Shown in pieces: positions 18,701-26,110 of a DNA stretch of 47,955 nt. Each line of letters begins with the position of its first letter. The first letter of the stretch is position 1. The notes under the pieces are model-generated. The model had not been told where the DNA came from. It did not search any database and was given only the letters and a program-made list of their open reading frames with translations. Source of the stretch: Comamonadaceae bacterium (GTDB lineage Bacteria; Pseudomonadota; Gammaproteobacteria; Burkholderiales; Burkholderiaceae_C); NCBI GenBank assembly GCA_013297925.1, contig JAAFJC010000019.1, positions 1 through 47,955 on the forward strand, given 5' to 3'. The translations under genes were made by a program, and so were the position numbers.

Positions 18701-18929
18701 GCCTTGGGCGTTTATCAACAGCAACGATATCGTCAACAACGCGTTGACCAATCAAGTCGTTTCCTTCCAAGTCAACCGAGCGTTTGCGCTGCGTGCGGGC
18801 TGGCATCCGATCACGGTGGTGCATGCCAAGATGCCTGAAAACACCCAAGGCAACAGCCTGCATATGCGCTGGTCTCAGCCCTCCAATCCTGATACGTGGG
18901 TGTATCCAAGCTGGAAGGCAGCGCTATGA
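15762..18929 (+). CDS. Large lipoprotein with G8 domain, CEMIP-like beta-helix and PA14-like C-terminus
   Basis: A 1055-residue surface or periplasmic lipoprotein: signal peptide with lipobox LLQAC (lipidated Cys26), a Gly tract, then a Thr/Pro/Gly linker. Residues about 110-230 fit a G8 domain (GLWSNPDTWNLKRLPADND...KLGGLWLQGRLDF). A parallel beta-helix follows at about 235-660, with LLSRNLIVRG and YPIHWHEAGDRAGSY, strongly reminiscent of the G8/beta-helix core of animal CEMIP and TMEM2 hyaluronan-degrading proteins. A PA14-like module is at about 920-1050 (RGYVYAPDDGIYRFALWG). Function is unproven; polysaccharide binding or cleavage is plausible. The following gene overlaps its stop. Confidence 0.8.
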   Translation: MLKTVWKQWLRYLVLIGVCVVLLQACGGGGGASSTAAAPGTVSQPTGATTPPGSGTNPGDPGTTPVDPGTTAINLPALTGLPGLTNAPATSPLFAAAASLDTSKAPPAIIAAANGLWSNPDTWNLKRLPADNDVVSIPKNISVSLASATAKLGGLWLQGRLDFSNVDGVLLNTRFTMITGTLQAGSDAQPFSRKAAIELWGNDITQTMMGMGTKNLAVLAGGMLKLHGENRLAWTKLDANAAAGSTRLTLKDDASSWRVGDKIVIASGSIDPRDAQVLTITAVNQKQIDVSPALAKSRYGSLQTFNGKTLDQRPAIGLLSRNLIVRGAPDSDAIAFGGHIMVMAGGHAQVTGVELQRMGQRGLPGRYPIHWHEAGDRAGSYAIANSINVSFQRAVVVHSSSQVLVDSNVSYDVSNHAFVWAEDGDEVGNVLTRNLSVLVRTPEEKHFAFPINNAFFANSSQGESRAAGFWGRSMSKHVLRDNISAGSLEGFGFFVDLFTPAPDSPVDGSGMIFDGNTAHSTLVTFVTGNQINYPEATRGHGLMVTTGASPDIDHVFQNYTGYQNVSGAWLEDRATVLKNSIVADNGSGVIVLRGVVDGVTVVGNSANTTPTPRMVASVKTNSPAGIQVAGSNHGGKRVPLIRSATIVNQQGAGILWDPENISPAAAFNQVQFVNTPTKLLVSPTDRFEFAEPPNHGFKDMAGVVSGSGAPSVVMMPDTTLFDASCTNNNSVPAVVCPLSSLLIAHASQSLDLIEAAGQITYLRYYNVEGDSMPLQGAASWVGVGKQYVARGVTGNSLTLNFDESAGKTVEIALPASSAPSRIVQSTQAVPSAGSLGTLRSSGSTAYFYDAGQKQIVLRYVGVLASQKIEITAAFVANTTIGRLAMATSSSGANGFDYSVYANSASYQLRYGIPGGNASRSARVGNTTVNDPSFLNTSTARDTTVIRGYVYAPDDGIYRFALWGNGGGTSVLIGDSWVMGQPWAFINSNDIVNNALTNQVVSFQVNRAFALRAGWHPITVVHAKMPENTQGNSLHMRWSQPSNPDTWVYPSWKAAL

Positions 18930-19486
18930 GTTCGCCTATGCTGAAAGAGCGCTTGATATGGGGTGTCGCGGTTTGCGCTGCGGGTTTAGCTGGCGCTGGG
19001 GGGGCGTTGTTGAGCCAAAATGGATCACACACGATGAACATGCCGATGAGCCATGGCAAATCGCATTCAGGCCACACAGGTATGGGCCATGATCACAAAG
19101 GTCCCAGCAAAGCAGATATTCAGCGCGTGTTGGCTTTGAACCAAGGCAAGCCGATTTTGCCCAAATGTCGCCAAGACGCATTCGTGGATGCGAGCAATAT
19201 GATCAACACCATCGTTCAGATCAACAAAGGTTTACCGCCCACAACGCCAGCTTTGGTGCATTCGGATTTGGATTCCCTGCTCTACACCACGCTCAAGCAA
19301 GCCAAGAGTGAAGTGCATTGTGTGGCCGGCGGGCTCACCAACGGCTACGAGAAGTCTTATGCCATCTCGATTCAGCGCGGTATGAAGATGGCCGAAGCGC
19401 GCAAGCTATCTCCCGATGTTGTGGCAATCGGCCAAAGCGTAGTGGATACTCTGTATGCCAGCAAGCCCGTCGCGGTGACAAATTGA
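18926..19486 (+). CDS. Membrane-anchored or exported His/Met-rich small protein, unknown function
   Basis: A 186-residue protein starting at the ATG that overlaps the preceding stop (ATGA). An earlier in-frame ATG lies within the upstream gene and is disfavoured. The N-terminus has a hydrophobic segment (LIWGVAVCAAGLAGAGGALL, about residues 9-28). A His/Met-rich stretch follows (HTMNMPMSHGKSHSGHTGMG plus HDHKG), of the kind that binds copper or other soft metals. The rest is a mostly helical domain with two cysteines (KCRQDAF and VHCVAGG). I do not recognise the family. Translational coupling implies joint function with the G8-domain lipoprotein. Confidence 0.7.
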   Translation: MSSPMLKERLIWGVAVCAAGLAGAGGALLSQNGSHTMNMPMSHGKSHSGHTGMGHDHKGPSKADIQRVLALNQGKPILPKCRQDAFVDASNMINTIVQINKGLPPTTPALVHSDLDSLLYTTLKQAKSEVHCVAGGLTNGYEKSYAISIQRGMKMAEARKLSPDVVAIGQSVVDTLYASKPVAVTN

Positions 19487-19490
19487 GGAT

Positions 19491-20297
19491 TTAGCGAAGT
19501 AGCTCAGGCCCGAGTTCTGCGCCGAATTTTTTCAAACCAGCCAGCATTTGCGCATAGGCGCTATCCAGCGGCAGCAGCCCTTTGACACCCAGCTCAATAT
19601 GCCGCCCATATTGCGGATGATCCACGCTGGGCAGGCTAAATACCTTGATGCCGGGGTGATCTGCTTCAATCTGCTCCATCAGCGGCGTGAGCGTGGCTTC
19701 CATCGCGCCCATCACGATCACGGATTTCTCTTGCAGAGAAACGGCGCGATGCAAATGCTTGTAATGCGTATCGAGCACCCATTCCATCATCGGCCAAGCC
19801 ATCACGGGAAAGCCGGGAAAGAAATGCACGCTGCCGCAGCTAAAGCCCGCGATTTTGTTGTACGGATTCGGGATGATTTCTGCACCGGTGGGAAACACAC
19901 CCATGTTCAGGCGATGGATGTTGTCTGGCCGGTCTGGCTCATAGGGCACGCCCTGCTCCTTGGCCGTATCTTGCATGCGCTCTCGAATCAGGTCTGCCGC
20001 GTTCGGATTCAAGGCCAGCTCGCGGCCTAGCGCCTTAGCGGCGCATTGGCGGGTGTGATCATCCGGCGTAGCGCCAATACCGCCGGTCGAAAACACGATA
20101 TCGCCGGATTCAAAGGCTCTTTTTAAGACAGCCGTGATGCGCGCTGGATCATCGCCCACATATTCCGTGCCTTCCAAGCTCAGCCCACGTGCAGCCAGCA
20201 GTTCGATAGTTTTGGAGAGATGCTTGTCTTGGCGCTTGCCGGAAAGGATTTCGTCGCCAACGATGATGAGATGAAAACGTGTGCTTGAAGTTGTCAT
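19491..20297 (-). CDS. CinA-like protein, MoaB/Mog (molybdopterin-binding) domain
   Basis: A 268-residue protein of the competence/damage-inducible CinA N-terminal family. The MoaB/Mog-like fold is shown by LIIVGDEILSGKRQDKHL near residue 10, VFSTGGIGATPDDHTRQCAA near 68-87 and PNPYNKIAGFSCGSVHFFPGFP near 142 (core GFSCGSVHFFPGFP). The C-terminal deamidase domain of full-length CinA is absent, so this is the short stand-alone form. These proteins are linked to nucleotide or molybdopterin-like ligands, but the physiological role is unclear. It is convergent with the preceding small gene, with four bases between stops. Confidence 0.85.
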   Translation of the reverse strand: MTTSSTRFHLIIVGDEILSGKRQDKHLSKTIELLAARGLSLEGTEYVGDDPARITAVLKRAFESGDIVFSTGGIGATPDDHTRQCAAKALGRELALNPNAADLIRERMQDTAKEQGVPYEPDRPDNIHRLNMGVFPTGAEIIPNPYNKIAGFSCGSVHFFPGFPVMAWPMMEWVLDTHYKHLHRAVSLQEKSVIVMGAMEATLTPLMEQIEADHPGIKVFSLPSVDHPQYGRHIELGVKGLLPLDSAYAQMLAGLKKFGAELGPELLR

Positions 20298-20303
20298 ACA
20301 GAG

Positions 20304-20369
20304 ATTTTAGAAGTAAAACCATTGATTTGCTGGCATAGAAACTGCGGGGCATGCTATTTAATTGATAGC
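20304..20369 (+). repeat. Dispersed 65-bp repeat upstream of the CinA-like gene
   Basis: TTTTAGAAG, a spacer, then GCTGGCATAGAAACTGCGGGG and GCTATTTAATTGATAGC. The copy is moderately diverged and starts six bases from the CinA-like start codon. Confidence 0.75.
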
Positions 20370-20452
20370 GATTCTACATTTCAGCCTGGTTGAGGCAGAA
20401 CCTGAATCCGGGTAAATACTGATCATCATGCATTTTTGAAATAACATTTAAC

Positions 20453-20476
20453 GTATACATTATTAACTATGCATAC
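20453..20476. promoter_or_regulatory. Imperfect palindrome, candidate GntR-family operator
   Basis: GTATACATTATTAACTATGC followed by ATAC gives a 24-bp site in which 9 of 12 paired positions match. It lies 30 bases before the first gene of the catabolic cluster. The next gene encodes a FadR-type GntR regulator, and GTATAC-containing palindromes are common operators for that family, so autoregulation of the cluster is a reasonable inference. Confidence 0.5.
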
Positions 20477-20505
20477 ATTAAACGCCAATTAATGAATACA
20501 AAGCC

Positions 20506-21510
20506 ATGATTGCCGAACAAAATACACAAGCCCAACCAAGCCCACAACTCAATGTGCTTGCGTGGACTGGTGCTGGCCTGGTTCGGCCCGAGTGTGTTCT
20601 GATCAATTCGCGCGGAGACCTTTACGCAGCCGATTGGCGAAGTGGCGTGGCGCATATCCAGCCTGACGGCAGCCAAACCTTTTACGCCGCGCAGCCAGTA
20701 GATGGCGAGGTGCTCAAACCCAATGGCATCGCGCTGCGTAAAGACGGGTCTTTCCTGCTGGCACATTTGGGAGCCGAGCTGGGCGGCGTATTCAGCTTGC
20801 AACGCGATGGTCAAACGCGGCCCGTGCTCACAGAAGTAGATGGGAAGGCTTTACCGCCTACCAACTATCCGCTGGAAGACGCCCACGGCCGTCTCTGGAT
20901 CACCGTCAGCACACGCCTGTCGCCCCGCGCTCTGGGCTACCGCAATACGTGCAGCGACGGCTTCATCGTTTGCATGGATGATCCCGCTGACCCAAAAAGC
21001 GCTCGCATAGTCGCAGATGGCTTGGGCTATACCAACGAAATCGCGCTTGATCCGACAGGCCAATGGCTCTATGTGAACGAGACCTTCACGCGCCGTCTTT
21101 CTCGCTTTCCAATACGCAGCGACGGTAGCCTGGGTGCGAAGCAGATCGTTACTGAATTTGGCGCTGGCACCTATCCCGATGGCATGGCTTTCGATGTCGA
21201 AGGCCATGTGTGGATTGTGAGCATCGTGAGCAATCGCGTGATTCGTGTTTCACCCATCGGTGAACAGCAAATTTGGCTAGAAGATGTGGATATCGATCAC
21301 CTCGCTTGGGTGGAGCAGGCTTATCAAAGCCACAGCATGGGCCGCCCCCATTTGGATGGCGTGAAATCCAAGCAGCTTCGCAATATCTCCAGCCTCGCAT
21401 TCGGCGGGCGCGATCTGCGCACAGGCTATCTAGGCTGTTTGCTCGGCGAAAGCATTGCCACGCTGCGCATGCCCGTAGCTGGCCATCCACCCATTCATTG
21501 GAACTATTGA
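20506..21510 (+). CDS. SMP-30/gluconolactonase family (LRE-like) protein
   Basis: A 334-residue six-bladed propeller protein of the SMP-30/gluconolactonase/LRE family, which opens sugar lactones to the free acids using a divalent metal. Family-like segments are GAGLVRPECVLINSRGDLYAADW (core RPECVLINSRGDLYAADW), DGLGYTNEIALDPTGQWLYVNET and GTYPDGMAFDVEGHVWIVS. The glutamate in RPECV and the Asn/Asp in YTNE and YPDG are probable metal ligands. It is cytoplasmic (no signal peptide). As first gene of the cluster it would feed aldonic or tetronic acids into the downstream dehydrogenases; the actual lactone is unknown. Confidence 0.85.
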   Translation: MIAEQNTQAQPSPQLNVLAWTGAGLVRPECVLINSRGDLYAADWRSGVAHIQPDGSQTFYAAQPVDGEVLKPNGIALRKDGSFLLAHLGAELGGVFSLQRDGQTRPVLTEVDGKALPPTNYPLEDAHGRLWITVSTRLSPRALGYRNTCSDGFIVCMDDPADPKSARIVADGLGYTNEIALDPTGQWLYVNETFTRRLSRFPIRSDGSLGAKQIVTEFGAGTYPDGMAFDVEGHVWIVSIVSNRVIRVSPIGEQQIWLEDVDIDHLAWVEQAYQSHSMGRPHLDGVKSKQLRNISSLAFGGRDLRTGYLGCLLGESIATLRMPVAGHPPIHWNY

Positions 21511-21527
21511 TTTAGGAACGACAAAAC

Positions 21528-22220
21528 ATGACTGCGTTGAACCTCACCAGCAAAGAGCTAGAAAACTTGCCGCTCGCTGAGCAAGCCTATCAAGAGATTC
21601 GCGCCCGAATTCTGGACAACCTCTGGTCGCCTGGCTACCAAGCTTTGGAGCAAGAAGTCGCGCTCGCATTGGGCATGAGCCGCACACCTGTGCATGAGGC
21701 TTTGATGCGCTTGCAGCAAGAAGGTTTGGTAGAAGTAGCGCCTCGGCGCGGCATGCGCGTGTTGCCCGTTTCACCGACCGATATGCGCGAGATTTATGAA
21801 ATTCTCACCGCACTGGAATGCATGGCCGTGGAGATTTTGGGCAAGCGCACGCCTTCTCACTCTGAACTCAAACCTCTGGTCGAGGCCACGCAACTCATGG
21901 AGGCGGCCCTCGCCCGCGAAGATTTGGATGCTTGGGCGAAAGCGGATGAAACCTTTCACCTCGCTTTGGTGAGGCTCGCTGGCAATCGCATGCTGCTAGA
22001 GACGGTGATGGGTTACTGGGATCGAGCGCATCGTGCCCGAATGTTTACTCTGCGGCTGCGCCCCAAGCCAGTGAATTCCACCAAAGAACATATGCAGCTG
22101 GTGGACATGCTGGCTGCGGGGAACAGCGCGGGCGCATCTTTGGTGAACCGCAGCCACCGCGAGCGTGCCAGCCGCGAATTGCTGGCTATTTTTGAGCGTT
22201 ATCAGCTCCAACAACTTTAA
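21528..22220 (+). CDS. GntR-family transcriptional regulator (FCD/FadR subgroup)
   Basis: A 230-residue DNA-binding protein. The N-terminal winged helix reads AYQEIRARILDNLWSPG, then LEQEVALALGMSRTPVHEAL and LQQEGLVEVAPRRGMRVLPV. The C-terminal FCD domain (about 85-220) has the metal/ligand-binding pattern with ADETFHLALVRLAGN and a later NRSHRERASREL. It most likely represses the catabolic cluster until its sugar-acid effector binds. Its gene is the second of the cluster, 17 bases after the SMP-30 gene. A candidate operator lies before that gene. Confidence 0.92.
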   Translation: MTALNLTSKELENLPLAEQAYQEIRARILDNLWSPGYQALEQEVALALGMSRTPVHEALMRLQQEGLVEVAPRRGMRVLPVSPTDMREIYEILTALECMAVEILGKRTPSHSELKPLVEATQLMEAALAREDLDAWAKADETFHLALVRLAGNRMLLETVMGYWDRAHRARMFTLRLRPKPVNSTKEHMQLVDMLAAGNSAGASLVNRSHRERASRELLAIFERYQLQQL

Positions 22221-22250
22221 TTTTTCACTTTTCGATTTGGATACTCTTCA

Positions 22251-23363
22251 ATGACATCTTCTTTTCATATCAGCGTGTTGCCCGGTGACGGTATTGGCAA
22301 TGAAGTGATGCCACCTGCTTTGGCGATCCTTCAACAGGTGGGAAAAAGCATCGGTCGAAGCTTTCATTTTGAGCAGCATGTGGCTGGCGCTCAACATTAC
22401 GCAGACCATGGCGTGGCTTTGACGGACAAGGTCTATGCAGATTGCGAAAAAGCCGACGCGATTTTGTTTGGCGCGATGGGTTTGCCGCATGTGCGCGGCG
22501 CAGATGGCACGGAGATCATTCCGCAGCTTGATCTGCGTTTTCGCTTCGATTTGTATGCAGGCGTGCGCCCTATCCGCACTTTCAAAGGCTTGCCTACGCC
22601 ACTGGCTCATCCGAGAGCTTCAGACATTGATTTCGTGCTAGTGCGCGAATCCACAGAAGGTTTGTTTTACGCGCGTGGTCGAGGCGAAGTGCATGGTGAT
22701 GAGTCTGTGATTGATCCCATGAAAATCACCAGAAAAGGCACGGAGCGTGTTTGCGAATTCGCTTTCCAACTGGCCAAGCAGCGTGAGGCAACCAAAGGCC
22801 GCGCCGGCCGCGTCACGAACGTAGACAAAGCCAATGTGTTTTCCTCCATGGCTTTTTGGCGCAAGATTTTTGAAGAAACTGCCGCAAAGCATCCGGGCAT
22901 GGTATGTGACAGCGCCTATGTGGATGCGATGGCGCTCAACCTCGTGATGAAGCCTTGGGCTTATGACGTGCTCGTCACGGAAAATATGTTTGGCGATATT
23001 TTGTCGGATCTGATCGCCGCGCTCGTTGGCGGCATGGGTATGGCGCCTTCGGGGGATATTGGCGACAAACATGCCCTCTTCCAGCCCGCTCACGGCACAG
23101 CGCCGGATATTGTGGGGCAAGGCAAAGCCAATCCTACGGCGATGATTTTGTCTGCTGCGATGATGCTCGATTGGCTGGGGGCAAAGCATGGCGATCAGGC
23201 CTTGATCGATGGTGCACGTGCCATCGAAGCAGCTGTGGAGCATGCGTTTGCGCATGGCGAGGTCAAGCCTTTTGAGTTCGGTGGTCAGAGCGGCACTGCT
23301 CAGGTCACACAAGCCGTGCTTGATCATCTGAAAGCGAATGCAACTGCAGGAGTGGTTGCGTGA
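22251..23363 (+). CDS. Isocitrate/isopropylmalate dehydrogenase family enzyme, tartrate-dehydrogenase-like
   Basis: A 370-residue NAD(P)- and metal-dependent hydroxyacid dehydrogenase. LPGDGIGNEVMPPAL opens the fold; LDLRFRFDLYAGVRPI and VLVRESTEGLFY hold the arginines and serine that contact substrate carboxylates; NMFGDILSDLIAALVGGMGM carries the metal-binding aspartates; PAHGTAPDIVGQGKANPTA is the nucleotide loop. It resembles tartrate/D-malate dehydrogenases more than LeuB. Family enzymes oxidise a hydroxyl beta to a carboxylate, some without decarboxylation (tartrate dehydrogenase), so in this operon it may make a 3-oxo acid for the kinase. That specific role is inference. Confidence 0.87.
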   Translation: MTSSFHISVLPGDGIGNEVMPPALAILQQVGKSIGRSFHFEQHVAGAQHYADHGVALTDKVYADCEKADAILFGAMGLPHVRGADGTEIIPQLDLRFRFDLYAGVRPIRTFKGLPTPLAHPRASDIDFVLVRESTEGLFYARGRGEVHGDESVIDPMKITRKGTERVCEFAFQLAKQREATKGRAGRVTNVDKANVFSSMAFWRKIFEETAAKHPGMVCDSAYVDAMALNLVMKPWAYDVLVTENMFGDILSDLIAALVGGMGMAPSGDIGDKHALFQPAHGTAPDIVGQGKANPTAMILSAAMMLDWLGAKHGDQALIDGARAIEAAVEHAFAHGEVKPFEFGGQSGTAQVTQAVLDHLKANATAGVVA

Positions 23364-24445
23364 GGCAAATTGCTCGATCTGTTAGGCGCGTAGCAGTGAT
23401 TGGCGCGGGCTACTTTAGCCAGTTTCATTTACATGGCTGGCAAAGCATTCCAGGCGTTGAGATTGCGGCCGTCTGTGATGCGGATCTGGAGAAAGCCAAG
23501 ACCTGTGCGCAGCTATTTGGTGCGACACAGGCCGTGAGCTGTGCTGCAGAGTTGTTTGCTTTGCCAGACATCAGCTTGCTCGATATCATCACACCGCCTG
23601 CGAGTCATGCTGAATTGGTGAGCCAAGCGATGAATTTGGGCATTCCCACGATCTGCCAAAAGCCTTTTGCGGTGCGTTACTCTCATGCCGTCGCATTGAC
23701 GGAGCTCGCTGAAAATAGAAATGTGCCTTTGATCGTGCATGAAAATTTCCGCTTTATGCCTTGGTATCGCGAAATGCGCAAGCTGATCGATCAAGGCTTG
23801 CTCGGAAAAATTCACAGCGTCGCTTTTCGCCTGCGGCCCGGAGATGGCCAAGGAGCGGATGCCTATCTCAATCGCCAGCCGTATTTTCAAAAGCTATCAA
23901 GGTTTTTGGTGGCAGAAACGGCTGTGCATTTCATCGACACATTTCGGTATTTATGCGGCGAGGTGACGTCTGTCTATGCGCACTTGCGCCGTATCAATCC
24001 TGTGATCGCTGGAGAAGATGCAGGCTTCATCCATTTCGAGTTTGAAAATCGATCAACTGGCAGCCTAGACGGCAATCGCTTGAACGACCATGTGGCAGAC
24101 AATCCGCGCCGCACAATGGGAGAAATGTGGCTTGAAGGCGAGCTCGGCACGCTGCGATTGGACGGAAATGCCCAGCTTTATTTCAAACCCCACCATGGAA
24201 CAGAAAAGCTGTTGGCCTATGAGCGTGGCAGCGAGCTGCAGTTTGGTGGCGGTGCTTGCGCTGCATTGCAGCAGCATGTGGTGAACAGCCTGCGTGATGG
24301 TTTGCAGCCCGAGAACACTGCACGCGCCTACTTGCGCAATCTGCACATTCAAGAAGCCGTGTATGCATCACATGCGCAAGAGCGTCGCATTGAAATTGAT
24401 TCCTTCACGCCGCCCGAGATTCCTTTAAATCCCGTGCTGCATTGA
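23360..24445 (+). CDS. Gfo/Idh/MocA family oxidoreductase
   Basis: A 361-residue NAD(P)-dependent sugar/sugar-acid dehydrogenase-like protein. The N-terminal Rossmann fold reads RVAVIGAGYFSQFHLHGW; the motif at the domain junction is QKPFAV (family usual EKP), keeping the catalytic lysine. The substrate domain has AETAVHFIDTFRYLCGEV with a conserved His. It starts with GTG overlapping the previous stop (GTGA), hence translational coupling to the tartrate-dehydrogenase-like enzyme. It may oxidise a sugar to a lactone or epimerise a sugar acid in the pathway; substrate unknown. Confidence 0.85.
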   Translation: MRQIARSVRRVAVIGAGYFSQFHLHGWQSIPGVEIAAVCDADLEKAKTCAQLFGATQAVSCAAELFALPDISLLDIITPPASHAELVSQAMNLGIPTICQKPFAVRYSHAVALTELAENRNVPLIVHENFRFMPWYREMRKLIDQGLLGKIHSVAFRLRPGDGQGADAYLNRQPYFQKLSRFLVAETAVHFIDTFRYLCGEVTSVYAHLRRINPVIAGEDAGFIHFEFENRSTGSLDGNRLNDHVADNPRRTMGEMWLEGELGTLRLDGNAQLYFKPHHGTEKLLAYERGSELQFGGGACAALQQHVVNSLRDGLQPENTARAYLRNLHIQEAVYASHAQERRIEIDSFTPPEIPLNPVLH

Positions 24446-24491
24446 CCTCACCGATTTTTTGTCAGTTCGTTTTTAACCCTAGGAGACTTTT

Positions 24492-25505
24492 ATGAAAACC
24501 CGTCGCATTACTCTCAAATCGATTGCAGTAGCTGCAGCTGCTTGCGCGGCAATGGCTGCCGGCACGGCAGCTCAGGCACAAACCATTTTGAAATTCAGCC
24601 ACACCGATCAAGCTCAAGGCGCACGCCAAGCGGGCGCGCAAGTGTTCGCCAAAAAGGTGGAGGAATACACCCAAGGCCGCTATAAAGTTCAGGTTTTCTG
24701 CTGCAGCCAGCTGGGCAACGACCCGAAAAACATTGAACAACTCGTACTCGGCGGCATTGATTTCACAGTCTCAGCCACCGGCTCGTTTGCCAGCCAATTG
24801 CCGACGCTTAATCTCACGATGATGCCTTTCATCATTGACTCCTACGCTCAAGGTTGGAAGTTTTATGATGAATCCAAATGGCTGCAAGAGCAGTTTGACA
24901 AAGCGCCAGCCAAAGGTTTTCGTTTCTTGGCCACATGGGAAGCCGGCTTTCGCAACATGACGACCCGCGATCCGCTGAACACCCCAGCCGATGCCAAGGG
25001 CAAGAAGCTGCGCACTTTCCCCAATGAGATGATGCGTTGGCAGTTGGAGGCCATGGGCTTTGGCATTCAGATCATGCCTCTGCCAGAGGTGTATCTCGCC
25101 ATTCAACAGGGCGCAGTATCCGGCCAAGAAAATCCGATTGACACCATTGCTTCGAACAAGTTTTTTGAAGTTGCTCCTCACGTGACCTTAACGAATCACG
25201 TCTACAGCCCGATCCCGATGGCGATTTCTGAGCGCACTTGGCAGCGTCTCTCGCCCGCTGATCAGCAGGCCATCACACGAGCAGCGCGCGAAGTCGCTCC
25301 TTTCCAGCGCGGCTTCATTCGAGATAACGATGAGAAGCTCCTGGCAGATATGGCAGCGAAGGGTGCCAAGATCAATCGCAAGCCCGATACAGAAGGTTTC
25401 CGTAAATCGGTGGAGCCCGTTTACGCTAAAGCGCGTGAAAAGTATGGCGCGGATGTTGACAAAGTGCTGGCAGAAACCGCAGCGATTCGCAAAACAGTGA
25501 AGTAA
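24492..25505 (+). CDS. TRAP transporter solute-binding protein DctP type
   Basis: A 337-residue periplasmic protein of the DctP family. The signal peptide includes SIAVAAAACAAMAAGTAAQA, with mature start at QTILKFSHTDQ. The family motif region QLEAMGFGIQIMPLPEVYLA and GAVSGQENPIDTI, plus the Arg-containing TFPNEMMRWQ, form the carboxylate-binding site; the key arginine fits sugar-acid or other organic-acid ligands. A Shine-Dalgarno sequence (AGGAG) lies nine bases before ATG. A vicinal CC pair (VFCCSQLG) is unusual. The gene precedes dctQ and dctM homologues. Confidence 0.92.
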   Translation: MKTRRITLKSIAVAAAACAAMAAGTAAQAQTILKFSHTDQAQGARQAGAQVFAKKVEEYTQGRYKVQVFCCSQLGNDPKNIEQLVLGGIDFTVSATGSFASQLPTLNLTMMPFIIDSYAQGWKFYDESKWLQEQFDKAPAKGFRFLATWEAGFRNMTTRDPLNTPADAKGKKLRTFPNEMMRWQLEAMGFGIQIMPLPEVYLAIQQGAVSGQENPIDTIASNKFFEVAPHVTLTNHVYSPIPMAISERTWQRLSPADQQAITRAAREVAPFQRGFIRDNDEKLLADMAAKGAKINRKPDTEGFRKSVEPVYAKAREKYGADVDKVLAETAAIRKTVK

Positions 25506-25528
25506 AGCATTCGAAGAAAGTCACACCC

Positions 25529-26086
25529 ATGCACGCCACACCCGCTCCTCATGATGCCGAACACGGTGAGACACCAACTTTGCCGCTGTTGCCACAACCT
25601 CTATGGTTGAAAGCGATTGGCAAAGTCGTCGATATCTCCGTGATTTTGATCGGTGGCACGCTGGCAGCGCTGATTTTCATCAATGTTTGCTTGCGCGTCT
25701 TGGGCAAGGACTTGGCTTGGTTGCTTGAGCTGGGCGAAATGATGATGGTTTGGGTGACTTTCCTCGGAGGTGCGGCAGCCGCTCAGCGCGGCGCGCATAT
25801 GAGCATCAACGAGTTCTTAGACAAGCTGGATACAGCCAAACGGCGTTGGGCTGATGCCGCCGTTCAAGTCTTCTCTCTAGTCATTTTGGGCGTCGTCTTT
25901 GTCTTCGGTATCAAGATCGTTCAGCACAGCTGGGGCAATGTGCTCACCACATTAGAGTGGCCGATGGCTTGGCAATACATGCCTTTACCTTTGGGCTCGG
26001 GGCTGATGTGCTTGTTTGTGGCGTATGACCTGTGGCTGATTTTGCGCGGCGTGCCACGTGAACAGCGCTATCCACAAGACCTCTAA
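25529..26086 (+). CDS. TRAP transporter small permease DctQ type
   Basis: A 185-residue inner-membrane protein with four predicted hydrophobic helices after a 25-residue cytoplasmic tail. Family hallmarks are WLLELGEMMMVWVTFLGGAAA and the following RGAHMSINEFLDKL (Gln/His-Met segment). It pairs with the large permease to form the sodium-driven importer. It lies 23 bases after the binding-protein gene. Confidence 0.9.
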   Translation: MHATPAPHDAEHGETPTLPLLPQPLWLKAIGKVVDISVILIGGTLAALIFINVCLRVLGKDLAWLLELGEMMMVWVTFLGGAAAAQRGAHMSINEFLDKLDTAKRRWADAAVQVFSLVILGVVFVFGIKIVQHSWGNVLTTLEWPMAWQYMPLPLGSGLMCLFVAYDLWLILRGVPREQRYPQDL

Positions 26087-26110
26087 CAAGATACTTCAGC
26101 GAGATCAGAC

